This document shows, piece by piece, positions 24,209-31,302 of a DNA stretch of 64,000 nucleotides. A program made the position numbers and the translations under genes. The notes below the pieces were generated by a model that had not been told where the DNA came from, ran no database searches, and worked only from the letters and a program-made list of their open reading frames with translations. This DNA is from Oscillospiraceae bacterium. GTDB taxonomy: Bacteria; Bacillota; Clostridia; Oscillospirales; Ruminococcaceae. Each line of letters opens with the position of its first letter. The first letter of the stretch is position 1. The DNA is taken from assembly GCA_003531585.1 (NCBI GenBank), contig DQFX01000020.1:43483-107482 (forward strand), read 5' to 3'.

Positions 24209-26386
24209 ATGGCTTCCGCAGGATTTGTACGTTATACCGGTTACGACAATGCCGATATTTTCAAGAATATGCTGATCGAGGCTTACGCGGCGGCGAAGAA
24301 AAACGGTCTGTTCTTCGAAGGGAAGATCCCCATGGCTTCCACTGCGGAGGTCAGCGCTGCCGCGAACTACGCCGCGGGGGATTTCAGCGACGTTAAGTCG
24401 GTGAAGGCGGGATTACAGTCGTGGCTCTCGACGCAGCGCATTGAATGCGACGCCGGCGCCATGGCAGAGGCGCTCACCGAGGCTTCAAGGAACTGCGGCG
24501 CAAACGGCAGGAACACCTACCTCGTGATATTCTGCTGGCTGATGAAGTACCTTGCGGTACGTCCGCAGTCGTTGGTGCTGATAGGCGCGGCGAGCCTGCG
24601 CGAGCTGTACTTCCTGCATATCATGAACCTTGCCGGGGTGCGTATCGTGTACGTTTCCTACGGCATGGACAAGGACTTTGACAAGTTTCCGCATGCGAAC
24701 CGCGTTCAGAATATGACCGGCTCCATGAGCGGAATGATACAGATGGATTTTTCGCACATCGACCTGTCAAAGGCGGCTCAGATGAGCCAGATGAGGGCTT
24801 CCGCGCAGCAGGTGGAAAACACCGTGCAGCGGCTCAGCACAACAGCGGCGGGTATCTTTGAGGACTTCATGACAGAACACCGCACCCGCGTCGTTAAAAA
24901 CGGCGGAGTGTTCCGCGAGGGCGGGGTTATCCCGGTGTACTTCGCGGCGCTCATCGGCTATGACGAGGAAGCGGTGTACAACAACATGCTGCTGAAGTTC
25001 AAAGAGGGCTTCGCGGGAAGCAAGAAGCAGCTTATTTTCATTGAAAAGCCGATGGAAAATCCAACCGCCGAGGAGATAAGGCAGCTCGGGACGGTCAGCA
25101 GGAACAGCACCGGCGAGATGATAGACGAGCTGGCGCTGCTGATAAAACTGAACGGCGATCCGATACGCACCGCGCTGGCCCAAACGGAGCTTCGCAAGCT
25201 GCTCAACGAGCTTTACACCGGCAATCAGACGGTGGTTTTCAACTACGGAAGCAAGCTTATTTCCTGGCTGTACCGCTGCACCCAGGCGCGGAAGTACGCC
25301 GTGCAGTACGCGGATATTCCGGTGGTGCTGTATTACGGGGATATCTCGCAGTCGGAGCTGTATTTCCTGCATTTCATGTCGCGGTGCGGGTTCGATGTTA
25401 TCTACATCACGCCGAACAAGCAGCTTCTGGATATCACGGTCGACAAGAACATTGACAACAGAATGCAGATTTTCCAGCTTCCGCAGAGCAGGGAGAGCGG
25501 AAGCTACCCCAGCAAGGCGGTCAAGATGAAGGTCGCAACGGTGGCGTATTCCGCGGAGCGAGAGCTTGACACCATGCTCTACGGCGGCGACGCGGGGATA
25601 TTCCGGGACTTCCAGTTCCCGAACAGCCAGACCGTCACGCTGAAAACCACGCTTGAGGAGATAGGCATACTGTGGAAGCAGGAAGCGCGGTTCCGGCAGG
25701 GCTTTGAGACCTCCGGGAACCTTGTAACGGTGCCGAATATCTTCGCAAAGATAAGCGGAGTAAAGGACGGCAGCGCGGCGGCATACTGGGAGGAGATACG
25801 CGAGCGGCTCACGCCGGAGACTATTCTCCGTGTAAAGACCGCAGACCAGCAGCCGACAGCGAATCCCGACCTGTCGGTTTACCGCAGCTTCTACCGCAAC
25901 GGAAAAATCGACGCCGAGCGGCTGAAGGCGTCCTCGCTGAACCGCTACAGCTACCTTCCGGACAGAATACAGGATATGCTCCTGTTCAAGCTCCAGGAAG
26001 CGGCGGACAGTGGGTTCCTGAAGCTTCAGGGCGACGAGCTTATGTGCTCGGTGATGCATTTCGGGCTGAACCTCGACAAGGAGTTCATGAAGCTGCTGCA
26101 AAGCTTTGATTTCACGAAGCAGCTCCCGAAGCTGATATGGATAGACGCAGTGGAGCAGACCTTTTCTCTTGAGGAGTGCATTCAGCTTGTGCTGTGCAAT
26201 CTTATCGGCTTTGATATACTGATATACACCCCGACGGGGTACAAGAATCTCGAAACGTTCGTTTCTGCGGACGCATTCGAGGAGCATACTCAGAACGAGT
26301 TTCTCTACAATATGGAGGTGCCGAAGTTTAAGATACCCTCCGAGCAGAAGAACGGCGGATTTTTCGGCAGGCTGTTCAGAAAGTAA
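24209..26386 (+). CDS. YceG-type component of the Ter biosynthetic module
   Basis: This encodes 725 residues. It resembles the bacterial YceG family, a component of a predicted biosynthetic module linked to TerD genes. Two copies of one unit are visible: the N-terminal GFVRYTGYDNADIFKNML and, near residue 235, VYFAALIGYDEEAVYNNMLL. Each is followed by a Rossmann-like segment with the phrase LRELYFLHIMNL or QSELYFLHFMSR. No signal or membrane helix is present. Its activity is unknown; glycosyl- or nucleotidyl-transfer has been proposed for the module. It precedes telA by 21 bp. Confidence 0.75.
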   Translation: MASAGFVRYTGYDNADIFKNMLIEAYAAAKKNGLFFEGKIPMASTAEVSAAANYAAGDFSDVKSVKAGLQSWLSTQRIECDAGAMAEALTEASRNCGANGRNTYLVIFCWLMKYLAVRPQSLVLIGAASLRELYFLHIMNLAGVRIVYVSYGMDKDFDKFPHANRVQNMTGSMSGMIQMDFSHIDLSKAAQMSQMRASAQQVENTVQRLSTTAAGIFEDFMTEHRTRVVKNGGVFREGGVIPVYFAALIGYDEEAVYNNMLLKFKEGFAGSKKQLIFIEKPMENPTAEEIRQLGTVSRNSTGEMIDELALLIKLNGDPIRTALAQTELRKLLNELYTGNQTVVFNYGSKLISWLYRCTQARKYAVQYADIPVVLYYGDISQSELYFLHFMSRCGFDVIYITPNKQLLDITVDKNIDNRMQIFQLPQSRESGSYPSKAVKMKVATVAYSAERELDTMLYGGDAGIFRDFQFPNSQTVTLKTTLEEIGILWKQEARFRQGFETSGNLVTVPNIFAKISGVKDGSAAAYWEEIRERLTPETILRVKTADQQPTANPDLSVYRSFYRNGKIDAERLKASSLNRYSYLPDRIQDMLLFKLQEAADSGFLKLQGDELMCSVMHFGLNLDKEFMKLLQSFDFTKQLPKLIWIDAVEQTFSLEECIQLVLCNLIGFDILIYTPTGYKNLETFVSADAFEEHTQNEFLYNMEVPKFKIPSEQKNGGFFGRLFRK

Positions 26387-26407
26387 ATTTGAAAGGAACA
26401 AACGATT

Positions 26408-27577
26408 ATGGGATTACAGTTTACACCCGGCTCTCAGATGCAGCCCGCGGCACAGCCCCAGACTGCTCCGGCGACCACTCTTGCAAAGACCCCCGAGGAA
26501 GCTGCGCTCGATGTGAAGATCGAGGAAGCGAAGAACTTCAATATTCAGGTAACGGCTGACCAGATCAAGCAGGAGCTTGCCACCAGCGAGGAGATCGACA
26601 AGCTTGTGAGCACCATCAACCTCAACGATTCCAACACCATCGTTAAGTTCGGCGCAGAGGCGGCAGAGGAGATCTCGAAGGCTTCCGACCAGGTGCTGAA
26701 ATCCATGACGATAGACCAGGTGAACGACACCGGCGTAATGCTCAAGGAACTTGCTAGCATTATGGATAAGTTCGATATTAAGGAGATACAGGACGAGAAG
26801 CCGGGCTTCTTCGGAAATCTCAAGAAGAAGCTTGAGAAGATCATCGGCAAGTACGAAACGATGGGCAGCGAGGTCGACAGAATCTACGTTCAGCTAAAGA
26901 AGTACGAAAACGAGATCGGCGACGCCAATACCAAGCTTGACAACATGTACGACGCGAACCTCGGCTATTACCAGGAGCTTGTGAAGTACATCATGGCGGG
27001 CGAACAGGCAGTAAAGGAGCTTGACCAGTACATCGCGGACTACACGGCAAAGTGCGAGGCTAACCCGGACGACGGCACGATACGCATGGATCTCTCCAAC
27101 CTGACCCAGATGCGCGAGATACTCGACCAGCGCGTCATGGACCTCAAGGTAGCTGAGAACGTGGCTATTCAGACGGTTCCCATGCTCAAGACCATGGAGT
27201 ATTCCAATCTGAACCTGGTGAGAAAGATAAACTCCGCGTTCATCATCACCATGCCGGTATTCAAGCAGGCGCTGGCGCAGGCAATCATGCTCAAGCGCCA
27301 GAAGATAATAGCTGATTCCATGCAGGCGCTCGACGAAAAGACCAACGAAATGCTCAAGAAGAACGCGCAGAACACCGTTGCGCAGAGCAAGCAGATAGCG
27401 GCTATGGCTTCCGGCTCTTCGATCAAGGTGGAGACCCTCCAGGAGACATGGACTACCATTGTAAATGGTATCGACGAGGTTCAGAAGATACAGAGCGACG
27501 CAAGGGAAAAGCGTAAGCAGGACGCAGTTGCCCTTGAGGAGATCAAGGCGGATTATAAGAAGCGTATGAAGGCGTAA
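26408..27577 (+). CDS. telA: TelA-like toxic anion resistance protein
   Basis: This encodes 389 residues; the ATG follows GAAAGGAAC. The TelA family is cytoplasmic and almost all alpha-helical. Visible are an N-terminal Pro/Gln/Ala-rich tail, FFGNLKKKLEKIIGKYETMG, YVQLKKYENEIGDANTKLDN and long heptad-like coiled-coil regions to the end (ALAQAIMLKRQKIIADSMQA). Members are linked to tellurite resistance and to tolerance of cell-wall antibiotics; the mechanism is unknown. It is the last gene of the cluster, followed by a strong terminator. Confidence 0.92.
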   Translation: MGLQFTPGSQMQPAAQPQTAPATTLAKTPEEAALDVKIEEAKNFNIQVTADQIKQELATSEEIDKLVSTINLNDSNTIVKFGAEAAEEISKASDQVLKSMTIDQVNDTGVMLKELASIMDKFDIKEIQDEKPGFFGNLKKKLEKIIGKYETMGSEVDRIYVQLKKYENEIGDANTKLDNMYDANLGYYQELVKYIMAGEQAVKELDQYIADYTAKCEANPDDGTIRMDLSNLTQMREILDQRVMDLKVAENVAIQTVPMLKTMEYSNLNLVRKINSAFIITMPVFKQALAQAIMLKRQKIIADSMQALDEKTNEMLKKNAQNTVAQSKQIAAMASGSSIKVETLQETWTTIVNGIDEVQKIQSDAREKRKQDAVALEEIKADYKKRMKA

Positions 27578-27581
27578 TATT

Positions 27582-27614
27582 AAACTGGCAGGCTGAAAAG
27601 CCTGCCAGTGTTTG
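27582..27614 (+). terminator. Terminator closing the Ter cluster
   Basis: ACTGGCAGGCT (27584-27594) pairs perfectly with AGCCTGCCAGT (27599-27609) around GAAA, followed by GTTTG. It ends the eight-gene run. The 100 bp after it hold nothing I can name. Confidence 0.85.
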
Positions 27615-27712
27615 TATTAGCGTTATTGGGCGTTCGCCGCTGAGCACATAGTGGTTCGATATTCCTGACGGCTCAAAATGCTATCGGCTTCGAATCAAAT
27701 CCTGACTGCGGC

Positions 27713-28282
27713 TTATTTTGAAACGCCCAGCGAACCGAGTATAGCTCCGGTGATGGTAGCCGCTATATATTCCGCCAGCTTTTTGCGGTCTCCCATGTCA
27801 CGCTCGATGCAGTCCAGAAGTATTCCGGCGATAGCCTCGGTAAGAAAACGGCTCAGGAACACCTGATAGCTGTCCTCCGCCGTCACGGAATGCTTCTTTA
27901 CCGCCTCGCAGACCAGTTTGTGTATAGGCTCGTAGATGTCGTTGTAGAAGTACCTCGAAAGCTCCGAGCGGCCTATCGAATGCACTATGTTATGCAGAAT
28001 ATCGTGATTTGAGCTGATGTAATCCAGCGCGAAATCCACGGCCTCCCGCCGCTGCGATACAAGGTCGTACTTCCCGAACATGCACATTGCTTCCTGGTCG
28101 AGCGTCCATTTCAGCAGGGAGAATATATCCTCAAAATGATAGTAGAACGTCTTGCGGTTGACTCCGCAGTCCTCCACAAGCTCGCGCACAGTTATCTTGT
28201 TGAGCGGCTTCTTCTTCATCATAGCCTTCAGCGCTTCGGATAGCGCCTGCTTCGTCTGCTGCGACTGCTCGTTGTGCTTCAT
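27713..28282 (-). CDS. TetR-family transcriptional regulator
   Basis: This encodes 189 residues from the ATG at 28282; a longer frame starts upstream but lies in the promoter region. Residues 8-55 form the TetR helix-turn-helix (LNKITVRELVEDCGVNRKTF, then YYHFEDIFSLLKW). The C-terminal ligand domain resembles the TetR_C group of DhaS/YxbF-type regulators. It is transcribed divergently from the GH43 gene. Repeats of CCGGACA fill the space between them (28301-28486) and are its likely operators, so it probably represses itself and the glycosidase gene. The ligand is unknown. Confidence 0.88.
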   Translation of the reverse strand: MKHNEQSQQTKQALSEALKAMMKKKPLNKITVRELVEDCGVNRKTFYYHFEDIFSLLKWTLDQEAMCMFGKYDLVSQRREAVDFALDYISSNHDILHNIVHSIGRSELSRYFYNDIYEPIHKLVCEAVKKHSVTAEDSYQVFLSRFLTEAIAGILLDCIERDMGDRKKLAEYIAATITGAILGSLGVSK

Positions 28283-28337
28283 GTTTTTAACCCCCGTTTT
28301 CCGGACATTTTCGCGGTTTTGTCCGGTCAATATTACT

Positions 28338-28367
28338 ATTATAACCTATCAGGACATATTTTGTCAA
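28338..28367 (-). promoter_or_regulatory. Promoter of the TetR gene
   Basis: On the minus strand TTGACA (28367-28362), an 18-nt spacer and TATAAT (28343-28338) form a near-ideal promoter. An AGGACA motif lies within the spacer. Confidence 0.75.
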
Positions 28368-28421
28368 GACTGGCTGTTTCACATTATGTCCGTTTTGTGC
28401 TGGTTTTTGTCCGAAACATGG

Positions 28422-28450
28422 TTGGATTTCCACACCGGACATGCTATAAT
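28422..28450 (+). promoter_or_regulatory. Promoter of the GH43 gene
   Basis: TTGGAT (28422-28427), a 17-nt spacer and TATAAT (28445-28450) lie 39 bp before the start codon. A CCGGACA motif occupies the spacer, where a bound repressor would block RNA polymerase. Confidence 0.75.
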
Positions 28451-28489
28451 CAAAATATAATCTATAAAATACGAAAGGAATGTCCTCAG

Positions 28490-29959
28490 ATGATATATCA
28501 CAATCCCGTGCTGAAAGGCTTCTACCCCGACCCGAGCGTGTGCTCCTACAATGGAAAGTACTACATGGTGTGTAGCTCGTTCCAGTATTTCCCCGGAGTT
28601 CCGCTGTTCGAAAGCTCAGACCTCGTTAACTGGAAGCAGATAGGCTACGTGCTCACCAGACCCAGCCAGGTAATGCTCGATAAGATCAATAGCTCCGGCG
28701 GAGTTTTCGCGCCGACTATCCGCTGCAGCAACGGCAGGTTCTACATGGTGACCACTAACGACACCACCCACCAGAATTTCTACGTTTACACCGACGATAT
28801 CTACGGCGAGTGGTCAGAGCCGATATACGTCGATCAGGGCGGTATCGATCCGTCGCTGTTCTTTGAGGACGGCCGCACATACTTCATGAGCAACGGCGCC
28901 GATGATAACGGCGTCGGGGGAGTGGTTCAGTGCGAAATCGACCTAGCCACCGGAAAGAAGCTCTCCCCAAGCCGCTGCATCTGGCAGGGCTCCGGCGGAC
29001 GCTACCTTGAAAGCCCGCATCTCTACAAGATAAATGGAGTTTACTACCTCATGGCTGCGGAGGGCGGCACAGAGTACGGCCACATGATAACCTGCGCCCG
29101 CGCTGATTCCGTCTGGGGAAAATTCGAGGGCAACCCGAAGAATCCGGTTCTCACCAACCGCAACAAGGCTCCGTTCATCATTCAGGGAATAGGTCACGGC
29201 GACCTTGTCCAGGACGAATATGGCGACTGGCATGTGCTGTCCCTGGGATTCCGTCAGCAGCATATCTGGAGACCCTACCACCACCTTGGACGCGAGGTGT
29301 TCCTCACGCCGGTGAAGTTCGGGGAGGACGGCTGGTTCACCTGCGGAAACGACGGCACCACAGATGAGAGCTACGAAATAAAGGGCGATTTCACCCAGAA
29401 CGAGCAGCGGGTTTTCACTTTCGCGAACACCTCCTGGGACAAGGAGTGGTGCTTCATGCGCCGCCCTGTCATGGAAAACTACGAGCTGTCAGACGACAAG
29501 GCGGTGCTGCACGGCTCGGATATCACGCTCGACGACGTGGATTCCCCTACATTCATTGCAATGCACCAGCGTGATTTCAACATGGAAATGACCTCCACTG
29601 TGAAGCTGACCGGAAGCGCGGGCGCTGTCGGAGGACTTACCGTGCTCATCACCGAAAACGAGCATTACGATATTCTCCTTGAAAAGTCGGAGAGCGGCTG
29701 CAAGGCGGTACTCATGCTGAACATCGGCGGAATAAAGCACCGCCAGAACGAGCTTCCCATCGGCGGCGACTCTGCAAAGCTCACGATAAAGGCTGACAAT
29801 TACGGCTACAGCTTCTTCTGCGGAGAGGTTCAGCTCGGATACGGAAGCACAAAGTATCTTTCAAGCGAGGTCGCGGAGGGCTTCACAGGCGTAATGACCG
29901 GACTTTACGCGGCTCGCGGAACCGCAGAGTTCACCGGATTCGAGTGCAAATACAATTAA
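28490..29959 (+). CDS. Glycoside hydrolase family 43 (beta-xylosidase/arabinofuranosidase)
   Basis: This encodes 489 residues from the ATG at 28490, after GAAAGGA; the open frame extends upstream through the promoter but is not translated there. The five-bladed propeller has the catalytic base Asp14 in LKGFYPDPSVC, the pKa-modulating Asp in QGGIDPSLFFEDGRTYF and the acid Glu in YLESPHLYKINGVYY. The last about 170 residues form the beta-sandwich typical of GH43 xylosidases. There is no signal peptide, so it acts in the cytoplasm on imported xylo- or arabino-oligosaccharides. No sugar transporter is adjacent. Confidence 0.92.
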   Translation: MIYHNPVLKGFYPDPSVCSYNGKYYMVCSSFQYFPGVPLFESSDLVNWKQIGYVLTRPSQVMLDKINSSGGVFAPTIRCSNGRFYMVTTNDTTHQNFYVYTDDIYGEWSEPIYVDQGGIDPSLFFEDGRTYFMSNGADDNGVGGVVQCEIDLATGKKLSPSRCIWQGSGGRYLESPHLYKINGVYYLMAAEGGTEYGHMITCARADSVWGKFEGNPKNPVLTNRNKAPFIIQGIGHGDLVQDEYGDWHVLSLGFRQQHIWRPYHHLGREVFLTPVKFGEDGWFTCGNDGTTDESYEIKGDFTQNEQRVFTFANTSWDKEWCFMRRPVMENYELSDDKAVLHGSDITLDDVDSPTFIAMHQRDFNMEMTSTVKLTGSAGAVGGLTVLITENEHYDILLEKSESGCKAVLMLNIGGIKHRQNELPIGGDSAKLTIKADNYGYSFFCGEVQLGYGSTKYLSSEVAEGFTGVMTGLYAARGTAEFTGFECKYN

Positions 29960-29962
29960 AAT

Positions 29963-29995
29963 TACAGGGCTGAGTACGACCTCAGCCCTGTTTTG
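29963..29995 (+). terminator. Terminator after GH43
   Basis: ACAGGGCTGAG (29964-29974) pairs perfectly with CTCAGCCCTGT (29981-29991), followed by TTT. It lies between the convergent GH43 and birA genes. Confidence 0.85.
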
Positions 29996-30022
29996 ATATT
30001 ATTGCACGTACAGTACCAGAAT

Positions 30023-30985
30023 TTAATTGAATCCTCCGGTGATGGATATCTCGCCGGAGCGCAGCGTTTCAATTCCCGATGAAGTTTCAATAACAAGGCA
30101 GCCCCTGTCGTCGATTTTCAGAGCCTTTCCGGTGCGCTCTGCGCCGCCCTGCCGGAACGTTACCTCACGCCCCAGGACCAGCGAGCGGCTGCGGTATTTC
30201 TCCAGCAGCTCGCGCGACGAGGGATCCTCGGCGTAGTCGAGCAGCCTGCATGCGATGTCAGCGCAGAGACGGCTTCGCTCCGCGAACACTCCCACCGAAC
30301 CTGCGATTCCGGATATCTCCTCCGGGAATTTTTCCGTGCTGATGTTCACGCCGATCCCGACTATCACGGATTCAGCCATGCCGCTTTCGAAGTCGCTCAT
30401 TGCCTCGGTGAGTATCCCGGAGACCTTCCTGCCGGAGCAGAAAATGTCGTTCACCCACTTTATTCCAGCGTGAACGCCGCACACGGATTCCAGGCTGTCA
30501 ATAATGGCGCACGCCGCCGCCATCGTTATCCCCATGCAGTCGGAAAGCGGCTTCTGTGGCTTTAGCAGCACGCTCATGTAAAGTCCCGTGTTCGCCGGGG
30601 AATAGAACGGCTTCCCGAACCTGCCGCGCCCTGCGGTCTGCTCGTTGGCGGCGATGAGAGTTCCGTGTGGCATTCCGCGCAGCGCCGCCGCCTTTGCCTC
30701 GGTATTCGTGGAGCTTGCGCTGCGGAACACCTCCACCGGTATTCCGCGGTATTTTTCCGTCAGGTGCAGGCGTATCCCCTCCGCGGTCAGTACGTCGCTG
30801 CCGCTTTCCAGCATGTATCCCCGGTTCGTCCCCGCAGAGATGCTGTAGCCCTCGTCCTGGAGCTGCTTCACGGCTTTCCATACCGCCGCGCGGGATACCC
30901 CCAGGCGGTCGGCAAGCTCCTGCCCGGATACTGCCGTACCGCGGCTCTGCTCAAGTATCAAGGCTATCTCGTTCTTTATCGCCAT
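30023..30985 (-). CDS. birA: Biotin-protein ligase / biotin operon repressor BirA
   Basis: This encodes 320 residues from the ATG at 30985, 8 bases after a G-run; a longer frame reads back into the promoter. An N-terminal winged helix-turn-helix (VSGQELADRLGVSRAAVWKA) marks a bifunctional BirA. The ligase domain has TNTEAKAAALRGMPHGTLI, the biotinyl-AMP loop EQTAGRGRFGKPFYSP and the catalytic KWVNDIFCSGRKVSGIL. It attaches biotin to carboxylases and represses biotin genes when loaded with biotinyl-AMP. The small C-terminal SH3-like domain is present. Confidence 0.93.
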   Translation of the reverse strand: MAIKNEIALILEQSRGTAVSGQELADRLGVSRAAVWKAVKQLQDEGYSISAGTNRGYMLESGSDVLTAEGIRLHLTEKYRGIPVEVFRSASSTNTEAKAAALRGMPHGTLIAANEQTAGRGRFGKPFYSPANTGLYMSVLLKPQKPLSDCMGITMAAACAIIDSLESVCGVHAGIKWVNDIFCSGRKVSGILTEAMSDFESGMAESVIVGIGVNISTEKFPEEISGIAGSVGVFAERSRLCADIACRLLDYAEDPSSRELLEKYRSRSLVLGREVTFRQGGAERTGKALKIDDRGCLVIETSSGIETLRSGEISITGGFN

Positions 30986-31012
30986 CGTTTTCCCCCCGAT
31001 CTGTCCTGCTCT

Positions 31013-31041
31013 ATTATATACCATTATTCCGGATTTTTCAA
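31013..31041 (-). promoter_or_regulatory. Promoter of birA
   Basis: On the minus strand TTGAAA (31041-31036), a 17-nt spacer and TATAAT (31018-31013). It lies back to back with the SRP RNA promoter. Confidence 0.75.
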
Positions 31042-31080
31042 GGTCTGACCGCACCGCTGCGACTTTTTTTCACAAACCAC

Positions 31081-31109
31081 TTGATTTTTTCCGCAGAATA
31101 GAGTATAAT
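31081..31109 (+). promoter_or_regulatory. Promoter of SRP RNA and dnaX
   Basis: TTGATT (31081-31086), a 17-nt spacer and TATAAT (31104-31109) lie about 30 bp before the 5' end of the SRP RNA. Confidence 0.75.
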
Positions 31110-31140
31110 AGTAAGGTAAGTACAAAACAACAATGAATAA

Positions 31141-31268
31141 ATGCTCTCGCTTATGGGGACAGACCCTGTGCAACAGAGTGCTGTGAACCATGTCAGGCGG
31201 GGAACCGAGCAGCATTAAGCGGATTTCTCTGTGTGCCGCAGTCAGCCTGTTCCCATAATCGAGGGCAT
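31141..31268 (+). ncRNA. ffs: Signal recognition particle RNA (small bacterial type)
   Basis: The conserved domain IV is clear: GTGAACCATGTCAGG leads into CGG-GGAA-CCG (a GNRA tetraloop), then the asymmetric-loop side AGCAGCATTAAG. The ends pair as a long helix: ATGCTCTCGCTTATGGG at 31141 with CCCATAATCGAGGGCAT ending at 31268. With Ffh it guides ribosomes making membrane proteins to the membrane. Its place just before dnaX is the usual Firmicute arrangement. A T-rich tract follows the 3' end. Ends are placed from pairing and may be off by a few bases. Confidence 0.93.
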
Positions 31269-31302
31269 TTATATTTTTGCTTATCAGAACGGGGGTGCGG
31301 CT

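Larger units (their letters stand above)
28301..28486. promoter_or_regulatory. Seven GGACA/TGTCC operator-like motifs
   Basis: CCGGACA at 28301 and TGTCCGG at 28320 form an inverted repeat. Related copies lie at 28351 (AGGACA), 28387 and 28408 (TGTCCG), 28435 (CCGGACA) and 28481 (TGTCCT, just before the GH43 start). They overlap or flank both divergent promoters. TetR proteins usually bind inverted repeats, so these are candidate binding sites. Confidence 0.5.
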
